DNA of 64,000 nt. Source: Saprospiraceae bacterium (GTDB lineage: Bacteria; Bacteroidota; Bacteroidia; Chitinophagales; Saprospiraceae). The stretch lies in contig JADKDE010000004.1 in the NCBI GenBank assembly GCA_016718505.1, positions 310,001-374,000 on the forward strand, read 5' to 3'. A model generated the notes under the pieces. That model did not search any database and had not been told where the DNA came from. It saw only the letters and a list, made by a program, of their open reading frames with translations. Positions 9,786 through 18,311 of the stretch are shown piece after piece (position 1 is the stretch's first letter; every line of letters begins with the position of its first letter). Position numbers and translations under genes: made by a program.

Positions 9786-10151
9786 ATGAATACACCGAGT
9801 TCTTATCTCCCAATAATAATTCAGCTTCTAGTAGCTTTAGGATTTGTTATTACTACTTTGGTAGCCTCACATCTTATTGGCCCAAAACGCAAAGGAAATA
9901 AAAAAGATGAAGCCTTCGAATGTGGGATAGATGGGGTAGGGAATGCTAGAGTGCCCTTCTCGATAAAGTATTTCATGACGGCGATTCTATTTGTTTTATT
10001 TGACGTAGAGGTAGTATTTTTCTACCCTTATGCGGTCAATTTTAAGGAGATGGGATGGCACGGTTTTGCGGCGGTGTCGATTTTTGTTGGATTTTTTTTG
10101 ATAGGGTTTGCTTACGTTTACAAGCGTGGCGCTTTAGAATGGGATAAATAG
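9786..10151 (+). CDS. nuoA: NADH-quinone oxidoreductase subunit A
   Basis: This 121-residue inner-membrane protein has three transmembrane helices. It shows the family signature DEAFECGIDG in the loop after helix 1 (about residues 41-50) and the helix-2 stretch FDVEVVFFYPYA. NuoA belongs to the membrane arm of complex I, next to the quinone site. It is the first gene of a tightly packed run nuoA-B-C-D-E with gaps of 3-43 bases. Confidence 0.95.
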   Translation: MNTPSSYLPIIIQLLVALGFVITTLVASHLIGPKRKGNKKDEAFECGIDGVGNARVPFSIKYFMTAILFVLFDVEVVFFYPYAVNFKEMGWHGFAAVSIFVGFFLIGFAYVYKRGALEWDK

Positions 10152-10160
10152 TACAATAAT

Positions 10161-10697
10161 ATGGCTAATGTAGTTGATGCCCCTGATGGGTATGCTGGAA
10201 GTGGTTTTTTTGCAACAAGCTTTGACAAAATCATAGGAATGGCTCGCGCCAATTCGATTTGGCCATTGCCTTTCGCCACTTCTTGTTGTGGGATTGAATT
10301 CATGGCGACCATGAGTCCTCACTATGATTTGGCCAGATTCGGGTCTGAAAGATTGAGCTTTTCTCCACGACAAGCAGATTTGCTCATGGTAATGGGTACT
10401 ATTGCAAAGAAAATGGGCCCTATCGTCAAGCAAGTTTACGAACAAATGGCCGAACCAAGATGGGTCATCGCCGTTGGTGCTTGTGCTTCTAGTGGTGGTA
10501 TTTTTGATACCTATTCGGTTTTACAAGGCATCGACAAGGTCGTCCCAGTGGACGTTTACGTACCTGGTTGCCCTCCACGACCAGAACAAATCATCGATGG
10601 GATTTGCAAAATCCAAGAATTGATCAAAAATGAACCCATGCGCAGGAGAAATTCTCCTGAATACCAAGCCTTACTTGAATCTTATAATATTCATTAA
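10161..10697 (+). CDS. nuoB: NADH-quinone oxidoreductase subunit B
   Basis: This 178-residue peripheral-arm subunit carries the N2 [4Fe-4S] cluster that passes electrons to quinone. The ligands are visible as the vicinal pair in ATSCCGIEFM (about 40-41), the Cys in GACASSGG (about 107) and the Cys in VPGCPPRPEQ (about 137). Length and motifs are those of an intact NuoB. It starts nine bases after nuoA. Confidence 0.96.
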   Translation: MANVVDAPDGYAGSGFFATSFDKIIGMARANSIWPLPFATSCCGIEFMATMSPHYDLARFGSERLSFSPRQADLLMVMGTIAKKMGPIVKQVYEQMAEPRWVIAVGACASSGGIFDTYSVLQGIDKVVPVDVYVPGCPPRPEQIIDGICKIQELIKNEPMRRRNSPEYQALLESYNIH

Positions 10698-10700
10698 CGT

Positions 10701-11207
10701 ATGATTTCTGTTGATAACGCATATATAGTCCAGTATTTAAAGTCCCACTTTGAAAAGGAAATTTTAAATATTGAAGAGCCTTATGGCTTTTTGACCATTG
10801 AAGTCAAGAAAGAAGGTTTGATAGCTCTCTTGGTAGCCATCAAAAATGACTCAGTGTTACAGATGAATTTCTTGACCGATTTGTGTGGAGTACACTATCC
10901 AGAAAGCCCCAACAGAGAGTTGGCTGTTGTTTATCATCTCCATAGTTTTATCAACAATGTACGACTTCGTCTGAAAGTATTCATTCCAGCTGCCGATCCT
11001 CAGATTCCTAGTGCTACCACAGTTTTCGATACCGCAAATTGGATGGAAAGAGAAACTTTCGATTTTTATGGCATCCTTTTCCTAGGACATCCAAATCTAA
11101 AGAGGATTCTGAACGTCGATGACATGGATTATCATCCGCTATTGAAACAATACAGACTAGAAGACGGAACCAGAACTGATAAAGTAGATTCATTCTTTGG
11201 CCGTTAG
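10701..11207 (+). CDS. nuoC: NADH-quinone oxidoreductase subunit C
   Basis: This 168-residue 30-kDa-type subunit of complex I contains the conserved segment WMERETFDFYGILFLGHPNL (about 114-133) and ends in the family's RLEDGTRTDKVDSFF-like tail. NuoC has no cofactor and helps assemble the hydrophilic arm with NuoB and NuoD. It is a separate gene here, not fused to nuoD as in enterobacteria. It begins three bases after nuoB. Confidence 0.93.
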   Translation: MISVDNAYIVQYLKSHFEKEILNIEEPYGFLTIEVKKEGLIALLVAIKNDSVLQMNFLTDLCGVHYPESPNRELAVVYHLHSFINNVRLRLKVFIPAADPQIPSATTVFDTANWMERETFDFYGILFLGHPNLKRILNVDDMDYHPLLKQYRLEDGTRTDKVDSFFGR

Positions 11208-11233
11208 ACTTTTACTTTTTATAAAATATTAAC

Positions 11234-12439
11234 ATGAGTCAATCCCTGGAAAAAATAGCAAAAGAAAGTATATCTGGTGAATTAACCACCCTTAACCTTG
11301 GACCCACACACCCAGCGACCCATGGGATATTTCAGAATGTTCTCCAAATGGATGGGGAAAAGATCCATTCCGCTGAACAAACCATTGGATATATACATCG
11401 GGCATTTGAGAAATTGGCCGAAAGAAGGCCTTTTAATCAGATAACACCCATAACCGATAGACTTAACTATTGCTCGTCGCCCATTAATAATATGGGTTGG
11501 CACATGACCATGGAAAAGCTCCTACGCATAGAACTCCCAAAACGAGTCGAATACATGCGTGTAATCATCATGGAATTAGCACGTATAGCTGACCACTTGG
11601 TCTGTAATGCCGTTATTGGCGTAGATACAGGCGCGTTGACAGGATTTACATATATGTTCCAAGAAAGAGAACATATTTATGACATGTTCGAAGAGGTATG
11701 TGGTGCGAGATTGACAACCAATATTGGTAGAATCGGTGGTTTCGAAAGGGATTTTAATCCGATATTTCACCAAAAATTACAGAAATTTTTAAAAGAATTT
11801 CCTGCCAGATTCCAAGAATTCGCAGATCTCCTAGAGCGAAATAGAATCTTCATGGATAGAACCATCAAATGTGGTCCCATCTCCGCACAAAGAGCCTTAG
11901 ACTATGGATTTACAGGTCCGAATCTTAGGGCTGCAGGCGTGGATTATGACGTCAGAGTTATGAATCCATATTCTTCCTATCAAGATTTTGACTTTACGAT
12001 ACCTGTAGGGACAAATGGCGACACCTACGATCGATTCATGGTGCGCCAACAAGAAATCCTCGAGAGCCTAAAGATCATAGAACAAGCGTGTAATAATCTG
12101 CCTGAAGGTGATTACAAAGCCGATGTTCCAGAATTTTATTTGCCTCCCAAGGATAAGGTTTATCACAATATGGAGGCCTTGATATATCACTTCAAGATCG
12201 TCATGGGCGAGACCAACGTTCCCGTAGGAGAGGTGTACCACTGCGTAGAAGGAGGCAATGGCGAACTCGGTTACTACCTGATCAGCGATGGCGGTCGAAC
12301 GCCCTATAGATTGCACTTCCGGAGACCGTGCTTCATCTATTATCAAGCATATCCAGAGATGATAAAGGGCTCTTTGCTTTCAGATGCCATCCTTACCATG
12401 AGTAGCATGAACGTCATCGCAGGAGAATTGGACGCATAA
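11234..12439 (+). CDS. nuoD: NADH-quinone oxidoreductase subunit D
   Basis: This 401-residue 49-kDa subunit forms the quinone-binding pocket with NuoB. The N-terminal LGPTHPATHG (about 22-31) holds the conserved quinone-site histidines, and the C-terminal region contains GELGYYLISDGG and PYRLHFRRPCF. The length matches the family. It lies 26 bases after nuoC in the same operon. Confidence 0.96.
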   Translation: MSQSLEKIAKESISGELTTLNLGPTHPATHGIFQNVLQMDGEKIHSAEQTIGYIHRAFEKLAERRPFNQITPITDRLNYCSSPINNMGWHMTMEKLLRIELPKRVEYMRVIIMELARIADHLVCNAVIGVDTGALTGFTYMFQEREHIYDMFEEVCGARLTTNIGRIGGFERDFNPIFHQKLQKFLKEFPARFQEFADLLERNRIFMDRTIKCGPISAQRALDYGFTGPNLRAAGVDYDVRVMNPYSSYQDFDFTIPVGTNGDTYDRFMVRQQEILESLKIIEQACNNLPEGDYKADVPEFYLPPKDKVYHNMEALIYHFKIVMGETNVPVGEVYHCVEGGNGELGYYLISDGGRTPYRLHFRRPCFIYYQAYPEMIKGSLLSDAILTMSSMNVIAGELDA

Positions 12440-12482
12440 TTGATTTTTTTAGTACAAACGATAATTAAGTAATACCTGAATT

Positions 12483-12968
12483 ATGGTAGATTTTAGCCAA
12501 GCGACAAAAGACCAGATTAAGATACATATCAGCAAATATCCTGAAGGCAAGCAGAAGTCCGCCTTGATACCTATTTTGCACGTAGTCCAAAAAGAGAACA
12601 AAGGCTGGCTGTCGGTGCCAGTGATGGACAAAGTCGCCGAAATCCTCCAAATACAACCCATAGAAGTGTTTGAAGTGGCTTCTTTCTACACGATGTTCAA
12701 CCTTAACCCAGTGGGTGCTCACGTCCTAGAGGTGTGTCGTACAGGACCTTGTATGATCGTCGGTGCCGAAAAAATCGTTGATCACATCAAAAATCGTCTC
12801 GGTATAAATGATGGTGAGACGACCGAAGATGGCCTATTTACCCTGAAAACCGTCGAATGTCTCGGTGCCTGCGGTTATGCGCCGATGCTCCAGCTAGGCG
12901 ACGACTATCGAGAACACTTGACCATCGAAAAGGTCGATCAATTGATCGAAGAGCTCCGAGGCCGCTAA
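12483..12968 (+). CDS. nuoE: NADH-quinone oxidoreductase subunit E
   Basis: This 161-residue thioredoxin-fold subunit binds the N1a [2Fe-2S] cluster in the NADH-dehydrogenase module. The four Cys ligands are in VCRTGPCM and VECLGACGYAP. NuoF, its direct partner, normally follows at once, but here the next 7.6 kb is an accessory island and nuoF begins at 20638. No strong terminator immediately follows nuoE; a GC-rich palindromic block does. Confidence 0.95.
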   Translation: MVDFSQATKDQIKIHISKYPEGKQKSALIPILHVVQKENKGWLSVPVMDKVAEILQIQPIEVFEVASFYTMFNLNPVGAHVLEVCRTGPCMIVGAEKIVDHIKNRLGINDGETTEDGLFTLKTVECLGACGYAPMLQLGDDYREHLTIEKVDQLIEELRGR

Positions 12969-12990
12969 TTCCTTCTGCATACATTTTTAA

Positions 12991-13109
12991 GCCCACATTT
13001 TGGGCGTCTCCCTCGCTCCGTCCTTTGGACGCACTCGGGTAGCGTGTTGCGTGGGTTCCGTCTCTCTCCTCACCGTCGAGACTCTCATCGCATCGAGGAT
13101 GCTCGAGAC
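12991..13109. repeat. GC-rich cluster of short palindromes after nuoE
   Basis: Successive small inverted repeats are visible: GCCCA/TGGGC at 12991-13005, CGTCC-TTT-GGACG at 13019-13031, and an imperfect GTCGAG/CTCGAGAC pair at 13075-13109. The block is clearly more GC-rich than its surroundings and has no convincing ORF. It resembles dispersed REP-like elements. A comparable block follows nuoF at 22012-22077. Confidence 0.5.
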
Positions 13110-13133
13110 CACTCCACCCACTGACGCGCTAGG

Positions 13134-13162
13134 AAAAAAGCCAACATCCGAGGGTGCTGGCT
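13134..13162 (-). terminator. Hairpin with T-run, minus strand
   Basis: On the minus strand an AGCCA/TGGCT-based hairpin (arms near AGCCAGCACCC and GATGTTGGCT) is followed by six T. It could end transcripts leaving the minus-strand island genes. Confidence 0.5.
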
Positions 13163-13185
13163 AACCCTGAAAAATCATCAAGACT

Positions 13186-13300
13186 CCGATGGTCGAAGTC
13201 TGTGACTTCGATCCGATAGTTTATGAATTTAAAATTCATCATCACCGATCTTCTACAAATGCCAATTTTATTGCATCGCAGTTTCAAACTGCTAAGATAG
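13186..13300. repeat. Left copy of island-bracketing palindromic repeat
   Basis: The block contains the palindromes CGAAGTC-TGT-GACTTCG and ATGAATTTAAAATTCAT, then ATCGCAGTTTCAAACTGC near 13275-13293. The first 56 bases match 20350-20405 at all but about four positions, in the same orientation. It overlaps the open frame upstream of the methyltransferase remnant. Confidence 0.7.
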
Positions 13301-13314
13301 GTGATTCAGAAACC

Positions 13315-13536
13315 ATGATCAAAATTAAAAAGTTCATGGTTTCCTATGGCATCATTGACATTAAGATGGGGATGCTCAATATTTCCGAACTAAAGCAGAT
13401 ACAAGGATTCCCCAAAGACTACAAACTCATTGGCACCCAAACCGAACAAAAAAAATACATCGGCAACGCCGTAGAGGTCAACCAAGCCAAAGCCATTGTC
13501 TCCAATTTGCTTTCGGTTTTATGCCCTACTTTTTAG
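13315..13536 (+). pseudogene. C-terminal remnant of a DNA (cytosine-5) methyltransferase
   Basis: About 73 residues remain, from the ATG at 13315. The stretch LNISELKQIQGFPKDYKLIG followed by KKYIGNAVEVNQA is the typical end of C5-cytosine methyltransferases, including motif X (GNAV). The catalytic PC motif, SAM-binding motifs and target-recognition domain are absent. The frame is open further upstream (to 13189), but that part is repeat sequence. It is a decayed fragment, probably of a former restriction-modification or phage gene, and the only coding sequence on the plus strand of the island. Confidence 0.7.
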
Positions 13537-13560
13537 TACTGTGTTCGGGTGTTCAGTTTT

Positions 13561-13767
13561 TCAGTAACGTCTTGTTTCTGTCCATTCAAAGTAGTCAACT
13601 TTAAATCTTCCGTCATTATACATATTTTCATATCCCAAACATCTTGCGATTCTTGCATCGCTCGGTCTCTCATTTAAATCCTCATTCCCTCCGATTGAAC
13701 CATCAAAATCCTTTTCTTCCCATCCAGCGTTGTACTTTATTCGATACCTGATTCTACACAATGACAT
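13561..13767 (-). CDS. Small hypothetical protein
   Basis: The 68-residue ORF (MSLCRIRYRIKYNAGWEEKD...) is charged and aromatic, with no signal peptide or transmembrane segment. I do not recognise it. Its composition looks protein-like, and it shares strand and spacing with the other island genes, which is why I keep it. Confidence 0.4.
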   Translation of the reverse strand: MSLCRIRYRIKYNAGWEEKDFDGSIGGNEDLNERPSDARIARCLGYENMYNDGRFKVDYFEWTETRRY

Positions 13768-13784
13768 AATAATTGGTGCCTACT

Positions 13785-13862
13785 CTTAACGCTTCGTTTG
13801 GCAGTATTTGCGCTTACTATTTTCCCAAAATAGGAAGGGTGTTCAGATTTGCCCTTATTTTT
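13785..13862. repeat. Weak attC-like intergenic palindrome (site A)
   Basis: This stretch, just past the stop of the 13868-14595 gene, holds a perfect TATTTT-CCC-AAAATA hairpin (13818-13832) and outer AAC/GTT trinucleotides. The similarity to the other sites is weak. Confidence 0.25.
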
Positions 13863-13867
13863 TATAT

Positions 13868-14595
13868 TTATTTTGATTTTTTGAAGGAAAGAAATATTAT
13901 ACCGAATATTGTAATATGTAGAAAAGCGTTTGTAATATAATTATAATACGGTTCATTACCTATTCTTGGGATTTGGAATGATAACCACGTAATTAGTTCA
14001 ATTATTCCCCAGTAAATTAACCCTGATGCAATTACTCCTAAAAATTTAGATATCGTCCATTTTGTATTATCAAAAAAAGGTGCCAATATTAAAAAGGGGA
14101 TTAGAAGAAAAAGTAAATAGTTTGAACTAAACATCATCCACCACCGTTCTAACGGCTTTTCATATTTAAATAAATTTGAAGCTTGTTGTTTTGATGAAGG
14201 TTTGCCTTTGGGTTTTTCAGAGAATCACTTGTACTTCCTAATGTATCTTTAGTTAAATATATTGTATCCACAATACAAATCGTATCATGAATAGTAATTG
14301 TTCTATTTAAATTATATGTAAGTTTCTCGCTATAATGCTGCTTAAAAAGAAGATCATTTTCAATTGATTGTAATTTATTCAGATAGTTACTATTTTTCTT
14401 AAAAGTTATTTTTAAATCTTGAATTTTTGTTAATTGATCAATTTTGTTGTTTAACTGGTAATTGTATGTGAATTGCCCAAAGTAATCAGTAGCTACAATT
14501 AAAAATAAACTTATTAAGGCAATAGACAATTTAGCTGTTATTGACTTTTGTTTGTCACTGAAAAATTCAAGTATATTTTTTACTGTATTATCCAC
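13868..14595 (-). CDS. Membrane protein of unknown function, frameshifted
   Basis: Two frames (14149-14595 and 13868 to about 14215) appear to be one gene. The upstream frame has an N-terminal cytoplasmic stretch, one transmembrane helix (about 23-40) and an extracytoplasmic region with IHDTICIVDTIYLTKDT. Its normal end reads into poor sequence near 14215, beside a run of five T, where the other frame continues as KPSSKQQASNLFKYEKPLER and then three hydrophobic helices. The joined product is about 240 residues. No family is recognised. If the break is not real, two separate small membrane proteins would result. Confidence 0.45.
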
Positions 14596-14611
14596 TTTAT
14601 TCTTTTATTTG

Positions 14612-14676
14612 CGATAACGGTTGGCATGGACGCAGGTGGGGCACAGCCCCACTTGTCGTTCCATGCTTTGTTCTCA
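14612..14676. repeat. attC-like palindrome (site B)
   Basis: Outer AAC (14616-14618) and GTT (14670-14672) flank unpaired spacers, GGTTG on one side and TTT on the other. Inside is a GCATGGA/TCCATGC stem with one unpaired A, then a GTGGGGC-ACA-GCCCCAC hairpin. This ordered layout is that of an integron attC site. It lies five bases past the stop of the 14681-15607 gene. The R-box consensus beyond AAC/GTT is poor. Confidence 0.5.
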
Positions 14677-14680
14677 TCTT

Positions 14681-15607
14681 TTAATCTAATTTTATTACTT
14701 TTTCAGTCTTGAAAATTCCATCGATTTTTATTCTGATAATATTAATTCCGTTATGTGTCAATTTTAATCTACCATCCTCAAATTTCCCCTTGTCTAATAA
14801 TGATCCATACATATTATAAATCTCATAATCAATGAATTTATTTTTATTATTAATTTGTATCTGTCCAAATGTTGGATTTGGAAAAAGTAATCCTTTTGTA
14901 ATATTTTCATTTGTGATACTGGAAGAATAAGATTCTAAATTCATGTCTTCATCAATGGATTCATTTGATTGACAGAAGTTCTTACAAAAAATCCAAATAA
15001 TATCTCCCTCGGTGTTAAATTTGAATATGAAGTCACCTTCAAATTGTATCTCATTCTGCGTATCTGTTAAGTATTGGCTGTAACCTGTGGATAATAGTTG
15101 ATTCGTAAAAATTTCAATTTTTTTATTAATTAATTCCTTTGAGCTGGTATTTAAATTTGGTGGAGAAATTATCCTATAATCAAAATCTTTTGCGGAAAGG
15201 TTTAATTGGGTTGAATTTTTACTACCTAAAGCAAAAACATCTGTTGGAATTTCTGTTGGTTCTTCATAGCAAATTATAGACCCCCATTTAGTAATATTAC
15301 ATTTTCTTACGAACATACAACCAGTTGCAGAACATCCACTTCCATTCTCGATAGCTATGCAGTATTCACCCTGCTGAGAAATTGAAAAGGCATGGGAATT
15401 TGAATTTTCAATAATTGTACTATTTGTATTTGGACCAGTAATCGTCATAGTAAAAGGCGGCTGAAATCCATTTCCTATATTTACAACGATTGACCCTACG
15501 TTCAGATCCGTAATATGGGTCACTGTAAAATCAATATCTTCTGAAAATATCTTATTTGTAAAAAATAAGGTTTGCAATAAAATGGTGAATATGTATTTCG
15601 ATTTCAT
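14681..15607 (-). CDS. Exported protein with T9SS C-terminal sorting domain
   Basis: This 308-residue protein has a signal peptide (ending near FTNKIFSED), a beta-rich region with a Cys-containing stretch around GSGCSATGCMFVRKC (about 93-107) that resembles an Ig-like or SprB-type repeat, and a C-terminal T9SS sorting domain with LLFPNPTFGQIQI. It should be secreted by T9SS. It is the last gene of a three-gene minus-strand unit, starting five bases after the stop of the 240-residue gene. No enzymatic motif is seen. Confidence 0.75.
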   Translation of the reverse strand: MKSKYIFTILLQTLFFTNKIFSEDIDFTVTHITDLNVGSIVVNIGNGFQPPFTMTITGPNTNSTIIENSNSHAFSISQQGEYCIAIENGSGCSATGCMFVRKCNITKWGSIICYEEPTEIPTDVFALGSKNSTQLNLSAKDFDYRIISPPNLNTSSKELINKKIEIFTNQLLSTGYSQYLTDTQNEIQFEGDFIFKFNTEGDIIWIFCKNFCQSNESIDEDMNLESYSSSITNENITKGLLFPNPTFGQIQINNKNKFIDYEIYNMYGSLLDKGKFEDGRLKLTHNGINIIRIKIDGIFKTEKVIKLD

Positions 15608-15612
15608 AATAT

Positions 15613-16335
15613 TTAGTTTTGATTGATTAATTCTTTAATTTTTGTTAAATTATTGATTAAGATTTGGTTTTCTTGTTCTTGATCTAAATAGAATTCAATA
15701 GCTTGAAGAGCAATATTTTTATTTGTAATATTTTTATAAATAAATGCAATTGCATCAAGTTCTTCCTCGTTTTTAACTAAATGAAGTGTAAGGTTGATTA
15801 ATGGATATAATTTCCAATTATGTTGAATATTTGGTAAAATTAATTTAAAACATGAAAATCCTCCATGAAATTCATCTTCAGCTCCACTTATGGGTTCATT
15901 AAGCCAAGTAATGGTATTCAAATTATCTAATAAAAATGAAAATGCTTCAGGTGTATTAATAGAAGCAATTTTTTCTAAAGAGCAATATCGAATTTCCTTC
16001 TGTATAGCTGTATCAAGTGCCATAGCTTTTAATGACATTAAAATAGAGTCATTCATTTTCTTAAAGTAGGCTGAAAGGAAGGATAAAGAATCTAATGCTC
16101 TTCTTTGGCTTTCTATTATTTTGTTTTGTTCTTTTTGTATTCTTTGTGCTTCTTTCTGTCCTTGTTGCTTAACAGCATTTCGCCATTTTAGTGCAAATGG
16201 TCTTCGCTGCTCCATAGTTAAACTTGTGTCAAACACTTGTTTTTTCCAATATTTGAGACTATCATCTTGTGTCAAACCTACATTGAAACAACAGAAAACA
16301 AAAAGTGTACCTACTATAATTTTATTTATTTTCAT
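15613..16335 (-). CDS. Exported helical protein of unknown function
   Basis: This 240-residue protein has a signal peptide ending near NVGLTQ, a charged coiled-coil-like stretch (about 50-85, rich in Gln, Lys and Glu), and a helical part suggestive of HEAT-like repeats (for example SLEKIASINTPEAFSFLLDN). No family or catalytic residues are recognised. It is the middle gene of the unit, three to five bases from both neighbours, so the three products are probably made together. Confidence 0.65.
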   Translation of the reverse strand: MKINKIIVGTLFVFCCFNVGLTQDDSLKYWKKQVFDTSLTMEQRRPFALKWRNAVKQQGQKEAQRIQKEQNKIIESQRRALDSLSFLSAYFKKMNDSILMSLKAMALDTAIQKEIRYCSLEKIASINTPEAFSFLLDNLNTITWLNEPISGAEDEFHGGFSCFKLILPNIQHNWKLYPLINLTLHLVKNEEELDAIAFIYKNITNKNIALQAIEFYLDQEQENQILINNLTKIKELINQN

Positions 16336-16338
16336 ATT

Positions 16339-17976
16339 TTAAGGGTTTATTGTAACGTCAATAGGACTTAAATTTATTTCGTTCAACTTATTATTACTTT
16401 TGAATACGGTTAAGTGCCAAGTGTCATTTTCTTCAAAAGCAACATTACCTTGTAAAATTTGTATCGTTAATCCATTTCCATTGACACTCCAAGAAGTACC
16501 ATTCGTATTTCTACTAAATATTTTATTAAATTCTCCATTTTCATCTATAATAGTCCAGTTATTCTCTAATTTAGCATACATAATTGTATAATAATTAGTA
16601 GAAGAAGAGGGGCTTACAGATATTGAAATAGAACCATTTCCTATAAATCCTGTCTGTTTATTTGGGAAACTGTATGATGATATTGAATTATCTTCGACTA
16701 ATTTAGAATTTGAATTTAAAAATGCATCCCTTCGCAAATTATATGAACAATGCCAATCGAATTTATTAGAGCCTCTACTACCTCTTACAATGTCAAAATT
16801 GTCAAAAGCTTTTAAATTTCCTTTAACTCCGACTCTAACAAATTCTATAAAAGTAATTTTTGAAAATTTGAAACAGGTCGAAGATTCATCTAATATAGTA
16901 GATGCCGGTGGATCTGCTGAATAGATTTTATTATTTTTGAGAATATTATCTTCATCAGAAATATTATTTTTATCGTCGTTAGATAATTCATTATCTTGAT
17001 TCATTTCCCAAGGAAAATCGGTTAGGTTAGTTAAGGTTGAATTTGTTTGCTCGTTAGACATTGTATATGTTCTATTTTTTCTTTGTCTGGTAACATCAAC
17101 ATCCACCAATTGAGCTGCATTATTTGGCGAAATTGCAAATTCAAATAAAATTCTACCACCGATTTGCTTATTACTATTAGTTAATATTGAATAATGCGGA
17201 TGATCTGATCCACTAAAAAATGGACCAAAGCCATACCTTTGATCATTTGTAGATTTCCATTTTAAATTTATTGATTTTCTTAACTCAATGCCATCGAGGT
17301 CAGGAAGATCGGAAGTTCCAGGAATAGGGGAATTGCTGTTATCTCGCCAAGTGTTAGTCAAATTCAACCATACAGCAGTAGCTGCTACTATATCTGTCTT
17401 ACCATTGTAAGTAGTTTGAATTTTAATATCTCTTAATGAGTTGCTCACTGATATTGCTTCAACATAATATACTTTTGGCAGTGAGGCTGTTGGAATAGTT
17501 ATCATACCATTAGATAAAATTATTGGGTTTTCTTTCGTAGATTTACCCCATAGTTTTACATTTCCAGATAAAATTTGTAAAATTACATTCCCCGAAAGAG
17601 ATGTGGCTGGATTCCTTTTTTTTACTTCAATTTTTATTAGATCTATTTCATTTCTGCCTACATTACTTTGTATTACGGAATTGTCAATATTATCAATTAC
17701 TGTATCACCATCTGTATCATTCAAATTTGCTACAGTTACTGCACCTTTGCTCCTTTTTTCATTGGGGGATAATTTTTGACCACCTGAATAACTAGTGGTA
17801 GCACCTGTCCAATCGATAAAGCCATTATATATATCTAGCACGACCTCACATTCAAAGTTTGCATGAAAGGTTTCGGTTGACTCACCCAAGGATCTACTGA
17901 TAGTTTGTCCATAAATGGATACAAAATTCGTAAATGTGCAACTCATAAAAATAAAAATGCAGTTTGTATATTTCAT
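16339..17976 (-). CDS. Large exported protein of unknown function
   Basis: I prefer the ATG at 17976, which gives a signal peptide (MKYTNCIFIFMSCTF...VSIYGQ) and about 545 residues; an in-frame start at 18063 adds 29 residues unlike a leader. Near residue 85 is an acidic NDTDGDTVIDNIDN stretch like thrombospondin type-3 calcium loops. The rest is beta-rich and Asn/Ser-rich with several cysteines. I see no T9SS sorting domain and no known enzyme motif. It is the first gene of the three-gene exported module. Confidence 0.6.
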   Translation of the reverse strand: MKYTNCIFIFMSCTFTNFVSIYGQTISRSLGESTETFHANFECEVVLDIYNGFIDWTGATTSYSGGQKLSPNEKRSKGAVTVANLNDTDGDTVIDNIDNSVIQSNVGRNEIDLIKIEVKKRNPATSLSGNVILQILSGNVKLWGKSTKENPIILSNGMITIPTASLPKVYYVEAISVSNSLRDIKIQTTYNGKTDIVAATAVWLNLTNTWRDNSNSPIPGTSDLPDLDGIELRKSINLKWKSTNDQRYGFGPFFSGSDHPHYSILTNSNKQIGGRILFEFAISPNNAAQLVDVDVTRQRKNRTYTMSNEQTNSTLTNLTDFPWEMNQDNELSNDDKNNISDEDNILKNNKIYSADPPASTILDESSTCFKFSKITFIEFVRVGVKGNLKAFDNFDIVRGSRGSNKFDWHCSYNLRRDAFLNSNSKLVEDNSISSYSFPNKQTGFIGNGSISISVSPSSSTNYYTIMYAKLENNWTIIDENGEFNKIFSRNTNGTSWSVNGNGLTIQILQGNVAFEENDTWHLTVFKSNNKLNEINLSPIDVTINP

Positions 17977-18171
17977 AAAATTAAATTTTCTGTGATGCCC
18001 TACTTTGATTTTGGGAGTTTTCGAGCAAAAACTTCTCCCGCTCTCTCTAGATTTTGAAAACAAAACGACTAATTTTCATCTTTTCTTATTTCTCCTAATG
18101 TGTATCAAAGTACCTCAAGGAAGCAGTCCAAATGCCCAATTATTCGTTCTATTTTCTCTATCATTGATGGG

Positions 18172-18300
18172 AACGGTTTGGGGCTTGGCGAAGGTGGGGG
18201 TTTTGAAATACGAATGCTCAAATTTACGATAATGCTCAATAGAATTCCAAATGCTCAAACCTACGATTCTGCCCCACTTTTGGCAAACCCATGTTGTGCG
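18172..18300. repeat. attC-like palindrome with long terminal loop (site C)
   Basis: Outer AAC (18172-18174) and GTT (18293-18295) enclose GGTTT spacer bases, a stem of about 15 of 19 pairs with an extra unpaired G (GGGGCTTGGCGAAGGTGGGG against CCCCACTTTTGGCAAACCC), and a loop of about 70 bases. The motif AACGGTTKGG is shared with site B. The site is 12 bases past the stop of the antitoxin gene. Confidence 0.5.
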
Positions 18301-18311
18301 AACCAGTTTTT

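Noticed and set aside
12991..13005. Terminator after nuoE
   Set aside because: The GCCCA/TGGGC hairpin has no following T-run and belongs to a series of palindromes.
13189..13314. N-terminal extension of the methyltransferase remnant
   Set aside because: The frame is open, but this part is the palindromic repeat shared with 20350-20490 and does not look like methyltransferase sequence.
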